DNA of 64,000 nt from Streptomyces lydicus (GTDB lineage: Bacteria > Actinomycetota > Actinomycetes > Streptomycetales > Streptomycetaceae). The stretch covers positions 6,448,001 to 6,512,000 of the forward strand of contig NZ_RDTE01000003.1 in assembly GCF_004125265.1 (NCBI RefSeq), written 5' to 3'. The notes under the pieces are model-generated. The model was not told the origin of the DNA and ran no database searches. It saw only the letters and a program-made list of their open reading frames with translations. The position numbers and the translations under genes are program-made. Every line of letters starts with the position of its first letter. The stretch's first letter is position 1. Positions 8,740 to 17,766 of the stretch are shown here, piece after piece.

Positions 8740-9260
8740 GGGCTGCCTCCAGGTGGTGCGGTCAGTGCCTCATCGTGCCGTACGGGCCCGGGCGGGTGAG
8801 GTGCGGGTCTCCCTTCCGGTCGTGCGGGTAGCGGGTAGCGGGTAGTGGATTGCGGGTAGTGGATTGCGGATATCGGATGGCAGATGGCGGATATCGGAAC
8901 GGGGTTCCTCTTTCCGTGTGCCGGGGGCCTGGCGGTTCCTGGCTGTTGTGCGGCTGTTGACAGCCGTTCCTGTCGGTTCCGGCGGGGGTGTCGGGGTTCC
9001 AGCCGGGGTTCCCGTCGGGGTTCCCGTCGGGTTTCCGCCGGATTTCCACCGGGTTCTCGCCGGGTTCTCTCCGGGGGCTCGCTGGTTTCTGCTGGTTCTC
9101 CTCGGCTTTCCGCAGGCTTTCCGTCGGCTTCCTGTCCGTTCCCGTCCGTTCCCGGCGTTTTATCGTCGGCCGTTTCCTGATGCCGGAAAGCGGCGAATGC
9201 GCGACGGGGAACCGGGGCGTAGGGAATGGCGACCCTCCCCGCGTCATCCCGCGAAGACGC
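8740..9260. repeat. Gene-free stretch of short degenerate repeats
   Basis: No credible gene is seen. About 8820-8895 holds GCGGGTAGTGGATT-type direct repeats with GATATCGGA units. About 8990-9170 holds many degenerate copies of GGGGTTCCCGTC. Open frames across it on both strands encode only low-complexity peptide without start signals. Confidence 0.6.
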
Positions 9261-9428
9261 CTACCGGAATTCACCGGACCGATTCCTTTGCGCCTCCTCA
9301 TTGATCCCCGTGGGCCCCGTGGACCCCGTGGTCTCAGTGGTCCCGGTGGCCCCTGTGGTCCCTGTGGCCCCCGTGGTCTCGGTGGTCCCCGTGGTTCCCT
9401 CGGGAATCCCGGCGGGGCAGTGGCGCAT
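9261..9428 (-). CDS. Possible 55-aa collagen-like (Gly-X-Thr) micro-ORF
   Basis: The ATG at 9428 overlaps the HAD gene stop (TGATG), so it would be translated by coupling. The centre of the peptide is a run of Gly-X-X triplets of the GTTGATGTTETTG type; the tail is NEEAQRNRSGEFR. The opposite strand also reads as Gly-Pro-Arg triplets, because the DNA is a GGTCCCTGT-like 9-bp repeat (about 9299-9415). It may be only repeat DNA. No known bacterial collagen anchor or signal peptide is present. Confidence 0.25.
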   Translation of the reverse strand: MRHCPAGIPEGTTGTTETTGATGTTGATGTTETTGSTGPTGINEEAQRNRSGEFR

Positions 9429-10060
9429 CAGCTGTCCAGCAGGAAGCCCAGCGGTCCGCGGAGGTCGGCAGGCTCGCGGTAGTGCAGGCCGGTCATCCCG
9501 AGCGCGGTCGCCGCTTCGATGTTCTCCAGCCGGTCGTCCACGAAGAGGCACCGGTTCATGGCGACCCCCGCCCGTTCGGCCGCGATCTCGTAGATCTTCC
9601 GGTCCGGCTTGGCCACCCCCACCCGGGCGCTGCTGACGACGTGGTGAGCGAGATCCGTCAGCCCCAACGCCGCCAGATCGTCCTCCCATTCCACGGTCGC
9701 GTTGGTCACCAGCACCAAGGGCAGGTGCGCCCGCACTTCACGAAGTATGGCCACCACCGCGTCGTCGGCGCGGAACGGCGCCTCGGCGAACGCCGTGGCC
9801 AATGCGCGCGCCCGGTCCGCCGGCACCTGGCCGGCGAGGCCGAGCGCGATGGACTCCACCCACTGCTGCTTGGTGATCGCGCCGAGCAGCAGCGGCAGAT
9901 CCGTCTCCGGCGCGAAGGCCACCCTTGCAATCGTGCCCTCCGTCAGCCCCGCAGCACGCTCCAGGCGTGCCGGCTCCGTCATGTCGTAGAAGCGGATCAC
10001 GTTGTCGAGGTCGCACAGCACCGCGTCGAAGGGCCTGCCGGCCGTCTGGGAAGTCGTCAC
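9428..10060 (-). CDS. HAD-superfamily hydrolase
   Basis: A 210-aa haloacid dehalogenase-type hydrolase, probably a phosphatase for a small phosphorylated metabolite. Motif I is LCDLDNVI with Asp17 (nucleophile) and Asp19; motif II is LVTNAT; the motif III Lys is in GVAKPDRKIYE; motif IV is FVDDRLENI. The cap lies between motifs I and II (C1 type). The GTG at 10060 is chosen because the preceding in-frame codons are GC-rich and unlike a protein; AAGGG precedes it closely. The gene diverges from the acyl-CoA dehydrogenase gene with its KstR-type operator. Confidence 0.82.
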   Translation of the reverse strand: MTTSQTAGRPFDAVLCDLDNVIRFYDMTEPARLERAAGLTEGTIARVAFAPETDLPLLLGAITKQQWVESIALGLAGQVPADRARALATAFAEAPFRADDAVVAILREVRAHLPLVLVTNATVEWEDDLAALGLTDLAHHVVSSARVGVAKPDRKIYEIAAERAGVAMNRCLFVDDRLENIEAATALGMTGLHYREPADLRGPLGFLLDS

Positions 10061-10179
10061 GGCCCTTGGGTAACACACCGGGGCACGCCGTGGGCGGCCG
10101 AAGAGCTCCGGCCGCGGATGCCCTGCCGGTGACTGTCCCACCCCGCGCCACCCTGCCCATGTCACGTGCCCCTACCCAT

Positions 10180-10198
10180 TTCTGACCTTCCGTCAGAA
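10180..10198. promoter_or_regulatory. Palindrome TTCTGAC-N5-GTCAGAA
   Basis: Perfect 7-bp arms end one base before KstR-type operator B. The same core (CTGAC-N5-GTCAG) recurs at 19674-19688 upstream of operator C. It looks like the site of a second regulator, which cannot be named. Confidence 0.6.
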
Positions 10199-10212
10199 TG
10201 TAACGTGTTCTA
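10199..10212. promoter_or_regulatory. KstR-type operator (site B) overlapping the fadE -10 box
   Basis: TGTAACGTGTTCTA fits TNNAACNNGTTNNA at all fixed bases. Its last two bases are the first two of TAGTGT (10211-10216), a -10 box 7 nt before the ATG at 10224. The geometry is the same as at site A, and repression would be by direct promoter occlusion. Confidence 0.8.
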
Positions 10213-10223
10213 GTGTGCTGTGT

Positions 10224-12410
10224 ATGGGCATAGGAATCACAGCAGAACACCGTGACCTGGCCGAGGCGGCTGGGGGCTGGGTCGCGCGGGCCGTGCCGCC
10301 CGAAGAGGTGCGCAAGCTGCTCGACACCGCGCATGGACCGCAGGGGCGGCCCGCTTACTGGGACCGGCTCGCCGCCCAGGGGCTGCTGGGGCTGCACCTC
10401 CCCGGGGCCGAGGGCGGCGGTGGCGGTGAACTGCTGGATCTCGCCGTCGTGCTGGAGGAAATGGGCCGCGCCGCGCTCCCCGGCCCCTACCTGCCCACCA
10501 CCCTCGCCGCCGAGCTGCTGCACCGCGGCGGCGGCCACCGGCCCCTGGTACGGGCCCTGGCCGAGGGGGAGCGCATCGCCGCCGTCGCCCTGGGGCCCGG
10601 CTCCCTCACCGCCACGGCGCGCGCCGGCGGCTACGTCCTGGACGGCACCGCGCCCCCGGTCCTGGCCGGCGCCGATGCGGATCTGCTGGTGCTGGCCGCG
10701 CAGACCTCCACGGACACCGTCTGGCTCGCCGTCGACGCCAAGACCCTGTCCGTACGCGTTCAGGACAGCGCCGATCCGACCCGGCCGACCGCCGAGGTGA
10801 GCGCGGACGCCGTGCCGGTGCCCGGTGACCGGCTGGTGGCCGTCGACAGCGACCTCGTCCGCGACACCGCCGGGGTGCTGTTCGCCGCGGAGAGCTGCGG
10901 AACGGCCGCCTGGTCGCTGCACACCGCCGCGGAATACGCCAAGGTACGCGAGCAGTTCGGCCGTCCGATCGGCCAGTTCCAGGCGGTCAAACACCTCTGC
11001 GCCGATATGCTCGTCCGCTGCGAGCAGGCCCGCGCCCTGGTCTGGGACGCGGCCCGCGCGCTGCACGAGCCGCCCGCGGTCCGCGCGCTGGTCGCGGCGC
11101 TGGCCACCGCGACCGCCCTGGACGCCTCCTTCGGCTGTGCCAAGGACTGCATCCAGGTGCTCGGCGGCATCGGCTTCACCTGGGAACACGACGCCCATCT
11201 CCATCTGCGGCGGGCGACCGTGGCCCGCCAGCTGCTCGGCAGCGGCGACACCCACCGGCTGCGTGCCGCCCGCCACGGCGCCGACGGTGCCCGGCGCGCC
11301 CTGCACCTCGAACTCCCCGCCACGGCGCAGGAGTACCGGGCCGCGGCCCGCACCGTCATCGACGGCGTCCGCGGCCTCGACCCCGCGGCCGTACGGCGCG
11401 CACTCGCCCCCACCGGCTATGCCGCGCCGCACCTCCCCAGGCCTTACGGACTGGGCGCGGGCCCCGTACAGCAACTGGCGATCCAGCAGGAGTGCACCGC
11501 CGCCGGCGTCCGCATCAGCGATCTGGGCATCGCGACCTGGGTGGTCCCCTCGCTGATCGCCCATGGCACCCAGGAGCAGCAGGAGCGCTATCTGCTGCCG
11601 TCGCTGCGCGGCGACCTGCTGTGGTGCCAGCTGTTCTCCGAGCCCGAGGCCGGCTCGGACCTGGCCTCCCTGCGCACCCGCGCCGAACGGACGGACGACG
11701 GTGGCTGGCGGATCAACGGCCAGAAGGTGTGGACCTCGGCCGCCCAGGGGGCGAGCCACGGCATCCTGCTGGCCCGCACGAACCCGGAGGCTCCCAAGCG
11801 CAAGGGCCTGACCTTCTTCGTCGTCGACATGGCGACCCCCGGCATCGGCGTCCGCCCGCTGAAGGAGATCACCGGCGACGCCCTCTTCAACGAGGTCTAC
11901 TTCGACGATGTGCTGCTGCCGGCCGACGCGGTGGTCGGCGAGGTCGACGACGGCTGGAAGGTGGCCCGTACCACCCTGGACAACGAACGCATCCACATGG
12001 CCGACCAGTTGACCTTCGGCACCGGCCTGGAGGCGCTGCTCGAACGCGCCGCGGGGCTGGACGCGGCGGTGCGGGCGAAGGTGGGCGCGCTGGCCGCCGA
12101 GGCGCACGCCCTGGGCTGCATCGGGCTGCGCACCACGCTCCAGCAGGTATCGGGCCTGGAGCCGGGGGCGGGCGCCAGTATCCGCAAGCTGGTCCAGACC
12201 CCGCACCAGCAGAAGGTCGCCGAGCTGGCGCTGGAACTGCTCGGGCCGGACGGCGCGGTGCGGGAAGGGGCCGGCGGACGGGCGCTGCACGGCTTCTTGA
12301 TGTCGCGCTGTCTGACCATCGCCGGCGGCACCACCCAGGTGCAGCTGAACGTCGTCGCGGAACGGCTGCTCGGCCTGCCCAGGGACCCGGAGCCCCGCCC
12401 GCTGATCTGA
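10224..12410 (+). CDS. Fused double acyl-CoA dehydrogenase (FadE34/ChsE3-like)
   Basis: A 728-aa flavoenzyme with two complete acyl-CoA dehydrogenase units in tandem (about 1-360 and 365-728). The first holds VREQFGRPIGQFQAVKHLCA and QVLGGIGFTWEHDAH. The second holds CQLFSEPEAGSDLASLRTRA and ends with TIAGGTTQVQLNVVAERLLG. This length and fusion match mycobacterial FadE34 (711 aa), which dehydrogenates the C24 side-chain CoA of sterols and is KstR-controlled. The ATG at 10224 fits a leaderless transcript from TAGTGT; a GTG at 10215 is the alternative. It is followed after 36 bp by the thiolase gene. Oxidation of a bulky or branched acyl-CoA is inferred. Confidence 0.85.
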   Translation: MGIGITAEHRDLAEAAGGWVARAVPPEEVRKLLDTAHGPQGRPAYWDRLAAQGLLGLHLPGAEGGGGGELLDLAVVLEEMGRAALPGPYLPTTLAAELLHRGGGHRPLVRALAEGERIAAVALGPGSLTATARAGGYVLDGTAPPVLAGADADLLVLAAQTSTDTVWLAVDAKTLSVRVQDSADPTRPTAEVSADAVPVPGDRLVAVDSDLVRDTAGVLFAAESCGTAAWSLHTAAEYAKVREQFGRPIGQFQAVKHLCADMLVRCEQARALVWDAARALHEPPAVRALVAALATATALDASFGCAKDCIQVLGGIGFTWEHDAHLHLRRATVARQLLGSGDTHRLRAARHGADGARRALHLELPATAQEYRAAARTVIDGVRGLDPAAVRRALAPTGYAAPHLPRPYGLGAGPVQQLAIQQECTAAGVRISDLGIATWVVPSLIAHGTQEQQERYLLPSLRGDLLWCQLFSEPEAGSDLASLRTRAERTDDGGWRINGQKVWTSAAQGASHGILLARTNPEAPKRKGLTFFVVDMATPGIGVRPLKEITGDALFNEVYFDDVLLPADAVVGEVDDGWKVARTTLDNERIHMADQLTFGTGLEALLERAAGLDAAVRAKVGALAAEAHALGCIGLRTTLQQVSGLEPGAGASIRKLVQTPHQQKVAELALELLGPDGAVREGAGGRALHGFLMSRCLTIAGGTTQVQLNVVAERLLGLPRDPEPRPLI

Positions 12411-12446
12411 GACTCCCCGTATCCGGCCGCTTCCAGGAGGACATCC

Positions 12447-13640
12447 ATGGCTGGCAAGGCGTACGTCGTAGGCGTCGGGATGACGAAGTTCGAGAAGCCC
12501 GAGACCCGTGAGTGGCAGTACTGGGACATGGCGAAGGAAGCGGGCTCCAAGGCGCTCGCCGACGCCGGGATCGGCTACGAGGCGGTCGAGCAGCTACCGG
12601 TCGGCTTCTGCTACCAGGCCTCGACGGCAGGCCAGCGCGCCGCCTACGAACTGGGCCTGACCGGCATCCCGGTCTACAACGTCAACAACAACTGCGCGAC
12701 CGCCTCGACCGCGTTGATGATGGCGCGCCAGTTCGTCGAGGCCGGGATCAATGACTGCGTCATGGCGCTGGGCTTCGAGAAGATGAAGCGGGGCGCTCTG
12801 GGCGGCGGCGCGGACGGCGGCGACTTCCAGACCTCGCCGGTGGCCCGCCACTACGGCGTGATGGCTGCCGCCCACGGCTTCGAGATGACCCCGCCCACCG
12901 CCCAGATCTTCGGCAACGCGGCCCGCGAACACATGGAGCGCCACGGCACCACCGCCGAACAGCTCGCCGCGGTCGGCGCCAAGAACCACCGGCATTCCGC
13001 CCACAATCCCCACGCCCAGTTCCAGGACGTCTACACCGTCGAGGACATCCTCGCCGCCCGGACCATTCACCGGCCGCTGACCAAGCTGCAGTGCTCTGCG
13101 ACCTCCGACGGTGCGGCCGCGGCCGTGGTCGCCTCCGAGCGATTCGTCCGCGAACACGGCCTGGCCGACCGGGCGGTGGAGATCGTCGCGCAGGCCATGA
13201 CGACCGACACCGAGGAAAGCTTCTCCTCCGGTTCCTGCATCGATGCCGTCGGCAAGCCCATGACACGGGCCGCGGCCCGGCAGGTCTTCGCGGCCTGTGG
13301 CCTGGGCATCGAGGACATCGACGTCATCGAGCTGCACGACTGCTTCTCCATCAATGAGCTGCTGACCTACGAGGCCCTGGGCATGTGCGCGGACGGGGAG
13401 TCGGGGAAGCTGGTCGCCGACGGCGCCACGACCTACGGCGGCCGCTGGGTGGTCAATCCGTCCGGCGGCCTGATCTCCAAGGGGCATCCGCTGGGCGCGA
13501 CGGGCCTGGCGCAGACCGCCGAGCTGGTCTGGCAGCTCCGTGGCACGGCGGGCGAACGGCAGGTCCCCGGTGCCCGGGTGGGCCTGGCGCACAACATCGG
13601 GCTGGGCGGCGCCGCGGTGGTGACCTTGCTGCGCAGGTGA
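12447..13640 (+). CDS. SCPx-type thiolase (lipid-transfer protein family)
   Basis: A 397-aa thiolase of the sterol-carrier-protein-x/Ltp group. It should cleave 3-ketoacyl-CoA to acetyl- or propionyl-CoA plus a shortened acyl-CoA. The nucleophilic Cys83 lies in NVNNNCATAS, the conserved His in IELHDCFSINE, and the C-terminal ISKGHPLGATG loop completes the active site. No sterol-carrier domain is attached. A good ribosome binding site, CAGGAGG, precedes the ATG. It sits 36 bp behind the fused acyl-CoA dehydrogenase in the same KstR-type operon, consistent with the last step of a side-chain beta-oxidation cycle. Confidence 0.85.
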   Translation: MAGKAYVVGVGMTKFEKPETREWQYWDMAKEAGSKALADAGIGYEAVEQLPVGFCYQASTAGQRAAYELGLTGIPVYNVNNNCATASTALMMARQFVEAGINDCVMALGFEKMKRGALGGGADGGDFQTSPVARHYGVMAAAHGFEMTPPTAQIFGNAAREHMERHGTTAEQLAAVGAKNHRHSAHNPHAQFQDVYTVEDILAARTIHRPLTKLQCSATSDGAAAAVVASERFVREHGLADRAVEIVAQAMTTDTEESFSSGSCIDAVGKPMTRAAARQVFAACGLGIEDIDVIELHDCFSINELLTYEALGMCADGESGKLVADGATTYGGRWVVNPSGGLISKGHPLGATGLAQTAELVWQLRGTAGERQVPGARVGLAHNIGLGGAAVVTLLRR

Positions 13641-14060
13641 TCAGGTGGCCTTTGCGACCGGGGGCGCGCGACCAGGGGCGCGCGATCGGGGCGAGGCGAT
13701 CGGGGCGATGCGATCGGGGTGAGGCGGCTGGGGTGAGGCGACCGGGTCGATGTGATCGGGGTGAGGTAGCCAGGCCGGGTTGATGTGATCGGGGTGAGGT
13801 GGCCGGGTCGGTGTGATCGGGTCGGTGTGATCGCGTCTATGCGGTGACCAATCGACGCGGTAACCAAGCCCCTTGTATGGGTAGTTGGTCTGCTGGGGGC
13901 CTTCCCGTCCCGTAGGGGCCAGCCCCTACGGCCCCGCCCTGCGCCCTCCCACTTGGCCGCGCACTCCCCCCCCCCAGCCCTCCGTCCGGCGCCCTAGGAC
14001 TCCAGTCAGGTGGTCCATGCACCGATATGCCGATGCGGGATCCAAGCGGCGAATGCGAGC
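13641..14060. repeat. Degenerate tandem GATCGGGGTGAGG repeats; otherwise gene-free
   Basis: From about 13655 to 13850 the DNA is an irregular array of 12-18 bp units built from GATCGGG(G/T) and GTGAGG(C/T). After that comes a 200-bp non-coding leader to the MFS gene. No gene or clear regulator site is seen. Confidence 0.55.
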
Positions 14061-15509
14061 ATGGGCGGCATGCCGCCGATAGCCGCCCCCGCCACCATGC
14101 CCGAAACCACGCGCCGGACGGCCGCACCGGCGTGGCTGGTGATGTTGCTGGTGTGTGCGGGGCAGTTCCTGGTCGTCCTGGACGTCTCCGTCGTGAACGT
14201 CGCCCTGCCCGCCATGCGGACCGGCCTGGGCCTGAGCGAACTGGGTCTGCAGTGGATCGTCAACGCGTATGTGATCACCTTCGCCGGCTTCATGCTGCTC
14301 GGCGGACGGGCCGCCGATCTCTTCGGCCGTAAGCGGGTCTTCGTCCTCGGGCTGGCGCTGTTCACCGTCGCGAGCGTGGGCGGCGGACTGGCCCAGCAGC
14401 CCTGGCAGCTGATCGCTGCCCGGACGGTCCAGGGGGTCGGCGCCGCCGTGCTCTCACCGGCCACCCTCACGATCCTGACCACGTCGTTTCCGCCCGGTCC
14501 GGCCCGTAACCGGGCCATCGCCACCTGGACGGCGGTCGGTGCCGGCGGTGGCGCGGTCGGCGGTCTGGTCGGCGGGGTGCTCACCGAATACCTGTCATGG
14601 CGCTGGGTGTTGCTGATCAATGTCCCGGTCGGGGCGCTGGTGCTGACCGGCGCGGCGTGGTGGCTCACCGAGAGCCGGCAGGGCGCCGGGCGGCGGCTGG
14701 ATGTGCCCGGCGCGGTGCTGGTGACCGCCGGGCTCGCGCTGGTGGCGTACGGGATCGTGCAGACCGAGACGGACGGCTGGACCTCGGCCTCCGCGTTGCT
14801 GCCGCTGGCCGCCGGGCTGGTCGTGATCGCGGTGTTCCTGGCCGTCGAGGCGCGCGCCAAGGCTCCGCTGATGCCGCTGGGGCTCTTCCGGGTGCGCTCG
14901 GTCTACTCGGCGAACGGGGCGATGGTGCTGGCCGGCGCCGCGATGTTCTCCATGTGGTACTTCCTGTCGCTGTATGTGCAGAACGTGCTGGGCTACCGGC
15001 CCCTGGAGGCCGGGCTCTCCTTCATCCCGCACTCGCTCTCCATCGTGCTGGGCTCCAAGGTCGGACCGCGGCTGATGAACCGGGTGGGAGCCAAGACCCT
15101 CGCCGTCACCGGTGCGGTGATCTCCGCGTCCGGTATGGCGTGGCAGGGGGCGATGGACGTCGACGGCAGCTATCTCGGCACGATTCTCGGGCCCGGCATC
15201 CTGATGGCTCTGGGGGCAGGGCTGACGGCGACGCCGATCGCGGCGATCGCCACGTCCGGCGCCGACCCCGCCGACCAGGGGCTGGTCTCCGGCCTGATCA
15301 ACACCTCCCGTCAGATGGGCGGGGCGCTGGGCCTGTCGGTCCTGTCGACCATCGCCGCGTCCCGTATCGCGGCGGGCCACGGTGGTCCGAAGGCCCTGGC
15401 GGACGGGTACGGTCTGGCCTTCCGGGTCGGCTCCCTGATCCTGCTGTGCAGCATCGTGCTGATGGTCCTCGCGCTGCCCCGGCGACGCGAGGACGCCGCC
15501 CACGGCTGA
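14061..15509 (+). CDS. DHA2-family MFS efflux transporter (EmrB/QacA type)
   Basis: A 482-aa, 14-helix proton-driven drug or metabolite exporter. The first helix carries LVVLDVSVVNVALPAM (motif D1 of DHA2 pumps); GGRAADLFGRKRVFVLG is the motif A loop between helices 2 and 3; GGAVGGLVGGVLTEYLSWRW is the antiporter motif C. The start is uncertain among ATGs at 14061, 14070 and 14097, and no strong ribosome binding site decides it. It stands alone and is followed by 158 bp of CACGGC-rich repeats before the convergent response-regulator gene. Confidence 0.85.
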   Translation: MGGMPPIAAPATMPETTRRTAAPAWLVMLLVCAGQFLVVLDVSVVNVALPAMRTGLGLSELGLQWIVNAYVITFAGFMLLGGRAADLFGRKRVFVLGLALFTVASVGGGLAQQPWQLIAARTVQGVGAAVLSPATLTILTTSFPPGPARNRAIATWTAVGAGGGAVGGLVGGVLTEYLSWRWVLLINVPVGALVLTGAAWWLTESRQGAGRRLDVPGAVLVTAGLALVAYGIVQTETDGWTSASALLPLAAGLVVIAVFLAVEARAKAPLMPLGLFRVRSVYSANGAMVLAGAAMFSMWYFLSLYVQNVLGYRPLEAGLSFIPHSLSIVLGSKVGPRLMNRVGAKTLAVTGAVISASGMAWQGAMDVDGSYLGTILGPGILMALGAGLTATPIAAIATSGADPADQGLVSGLINTSRQMGGALGLSVLSTIAASRIAAGHGGPKALADGYGLAFRVGSLILLCSIVLMVLALPRRREDAAHG

Positions 15510-15667
15510 GCTGCCCACAGCCGCGGTGTCCACGGCTGAGCAGCCCACGGCCGCGCCCTCCGTCCACTGCCGAACCGGTCACGGCCGGACCGGTCACCGC
15601 CGATCCGGCCACGGTTGAGCCGGCCGCGGTGCCCTCCGGCCCGGCCCTCCCGCCCGCTGCCTCCCCG

Positions 15668-16273
15668 CTACAACCAGCCGTTCCGCCGCGCCGCCCGCAC
15701 CGCCTCCATACGGTTACGGGTGCCGGTCTTGCCGATGGCCGCGGAGAGGTAGTTGCGGACGGTGGCCTGGGAGAGGTGGAGTTTGCCGGCGATATCGGCG
15801 ACCGTGGCGCCGTCCACGGCGGTGGTGAGGACGTCGCGTTCGCGCTGGGTCAGGGGGTTGGGGCCGGCGCTCAGCGCCGCCGCGGCGAGGCCGGGGTCGA
15901 TGACCCGCTCGCCGGCGAGCACCTGGCGGATCGCCGCCGCCAGCTCCTCCACCGGGCCGTCCTTCACCAGGAAACCGGACGCCCCGGCCTCCATCGCGCG
16001 GCGCAGATAGCCGGGGCGGCCGAAGGTCGTCACGATCAGCACCTTGCAGGACGGCAGCTGTTCGCGCAGGTCGGCCGCGGCGTCCAGGCCGCTGCGGCCG
16101 GGGAGTTCGATGTCCAGGAGGGCGATGTCGGGGCGGGCGTCAAGGGCGGCGGCGACGATCTGGTCGCCCGCCGCGACCTGGGCCACGACCTGCATGTCCT
16201 CCTCCAGGTCGAGCAGCAGCGCCAGCGCGCCCCGCATCATCCCCTGGTCCTCCGCCAGCAGGACTTTGATCAC
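15668..16273 (-). CDS. NarL/DesR-type response regulator
   Basis: A 201-aa response regulator. The receiver domain (about 1-120) has the phospho-acceptor Asp54 in ALLDIELPG, the acidic pocket LAEDQ near the start, and the conserved Lys in FLVKDGP. A GerE/LuxR winged helix-turn-helix (LTQRERDVLTTA to the C-terminus) binds DNA. Its ATG overlaps the stop of the histidine kinase by four bases (ATGA), so the two are a co-translated pair. The neighbouring ABC transporter genes upstream in the same direction are its probable target or signal partner, as in the DesKR-like systems that sense membrane state. Confidence 0.9.
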   Translation of the reverse strand: MIKVLLAEDQGMMRGALALLLDLEEDMQVVAQVAAGDQIVAAALDARPDIALLDIELPGRSGLDAAADLREQLPSCKVLIVTTFGRPGYLRRAMEAGASGFLVKDGPVEELAAAIRQVLAGERVIDPGLAAAALSAGPNPLTQRERDVLTTAVDGATVADIAGKLHLSQATVRNYLSAAIGKTGTRNRMEAVRAARRNGWL

Positions 16274-17736
16274 CTGGTCAACTCCTCCACATCCGCCATA
16301 TCACCCGTGCCGACCGGCAGTTCCGCCGTGACACGGAAGCCGCGGCGGCCGTCCGGGCCGCTGCGCAGGGTGCCGCCCGCCGCGGCCAGCCGCTCCGCCA
16401 GCCCCTTCAGCCCGGTGCCGCCCACCGCTCCCGAAGGGCCGGCCGGGGCCGTGCTGTCCGGCTCGCCGGAGCCCGGCGCGGCAGGCTCCGGGCGGCCCGT
16501 GCCGTCCGGTCCCTGCGCACCGCGCGTCATGCTCAAGTCGTCCCTCACCCCGTAGCCGCCCGGATCGCCGCCGCCCGGGTCGCTGCCGCCCGGGTCGCTG
16601 CCGCCCGGATCGCCGCCGCGCCCGGGGACGCGGTCGCGGAGCCAGGCCAGGCCGGGTGCCGGGGCAGCACCGGAGCTTACGGGACCGCGGCCGTCGTCCG
16701 TGAGCGTCAGCCGTACCCGCTCGTCGTCGGCGTGGACGTCGATCTCGCAGCGGGTGGCGCCGCTGTGCCGGACGGTGTTGGTGACGCCCTCGCGGACCAC
16801 CCAGCCCAGCAGCGCACCGGCCTGCGGGGGCAGCGGCGGTCCCGCCTGCCGTACGACGGGTTCAATACCGGCCGCCTCCAGCACCGAACGGGCCCGGTCC
16901 AGCTCGGTGGTCAGACTGCCCTCGCGATAGCCGGTGACCGCCTCGCGGATCTCGGTCAGCGCCTGCCGGCCGACCGCCTCGATATCGGCGGCCTGGGCGA
17001 GCGCCGCATCCAGATTGCGCGGCGCCAGCCGGCGGACCGCCTCGGCCTTGACCACCACCACGGACAGGGTGTGCCCCAGCAGGTCGTGCAGATCGCGGGA
17101 GAAGCGCAGCCGCTCCTTCTCGACGGCGCTGCGGGCCAGCTCCTGGCGAGTGGCGTTCAGTTCCTGGATGGTGTCGAAGAGGCTGAGGACCGCGGCCGTC
17201 ACCGTGCCGGACAGGAACGTGCCGTACCCGATGCCGAACGAGCCCCATGGGTCGGGGCCGTGCCGGCCGACCAGATACCCGGCCGTCCCGCTGAGCGTGA
17301 TCAGCCAGAGGGCGAGCTTCTTGCCGCGCAGGGCGCGCACCGTGCCCGAGGCCAGCGACAGCAGCGGGAAGAACAGGAACCAGTTGCCGCCGAACCCGAG
17401 CGCGATGGCGAAGGTGACGGCGGTCAGCAGACCGAGGGCGTACAGCGGATAGCGGGAGTCCCGCAGCCGCGGGTTGAAGGCGGACCAGACGACGGTGATG
17501 TAGAGGGAATTGAAGGTGAGCAGCCCGAGACCGGCCAGCCAGGGGTTGCCCGTCTTGCCCTGGATGATGTTGGAAAAGGCGCCCAGGCCCATCAGCAGCC
17601 ACGGCAGGAAGGCGTACTTGCCCGGCCCCCGGTCCGTCTTCCTGCCCGGCCGCTTCGGTTGGCACGTGGGGTCGCCGGCGCCCTCCGCGCCACCGGGCTC
17701 GCTGTCACCGGCGGCGCGCTGCTTGCTGTGCTGCAC
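16270..17736 (-). CDS. DesK-like sensor histidine kinase with a long insertion in the ATP domain
   Basis: About 488 aa. There are five or six membrane helices up to about residue 190, then a HisKA_3 dimerisation helix with the phospho-His in FSRDLHDLLGHTLSVV (about residue 217), then an ATPase domain with REGVTNTVRHSGATRCEI (N box), LTDDGRG (G1) and GTGLKGLAERL (G2). Between G1 and G2, where related kinases have only a short lid, lie about 85 residues of GGSDPGGSDPGG-type repeat and Pro/Gly/Ser-rich sequence. The start is taken as GTG 17736, which has GGAG 8 nt before it; the ATG at 17760 is possible. It lies 30 bp behind the ABC permease. Confidence 0.85.
   Translation of the reverse strand: MQHSKQRAAGDSEPGGAEGAGDPTCQPKRPGRKTDRGPGKYAFLPWLLMGLGAFSNIIQGKTGNPWLAGLGLLTFNSLYITVVWSAFNPRLRDSRYPLYALGLLTAVTFAIALGFGGNWFLFFPLLSLASGTVRALRGKKLALWLITLSGTAGYLVGRHGPDPWGSFGIGYGTFLSGTVTAAVLSLFDTIQELNATRQELARSAVEKERLRFSRDLHDLLGHTLSVVVVKAEAVRRLAPRNLDAALAQAADIEAVGRQALTEIREAVTGYREGSLTTELDRARSVLEAAGIEPVVRQAGPPLPPQAGALLGWVVREGVTNTVRHSGATRCEIDVHADDERVRLTLTDDGRGPVSSGAAPAPGLAWLRDRVPGRGGDPGGSDPGGSDPGGGDPGGYGVRDDLSMTRGAQGPDGTGRPEPAAPGSGEPDSTAPAGPSGAVGGTGLKGLAERLAAAGGTLRSGPDGRRGFRVTAELPVGTGDMADVEELTR
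16559..16618. repeat. Four 15-bp tandem repeats inside the kinase gene
   Basis: Units of CCCGG(G/A)TCGC(T/C)GCCG repeat four times in frame, coding for the Gly-Gly-Ser/Gly-Asp-Pro pentapeptide array in the ATP-lid insertion. Copy number could change by slippage. Confidence 0.75.
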
Positions 17737-17766
17737 TGTCACTTCTCCGGTCTGCACCATCGTCGA

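Noticed and set aside
8762..9301. Long open frame on the minus strand with RKPDGNPDGNP-like repeats
   Set aside because: It results from simple repeats; no start signal, no domain, and the flanking sequence is non-coding.
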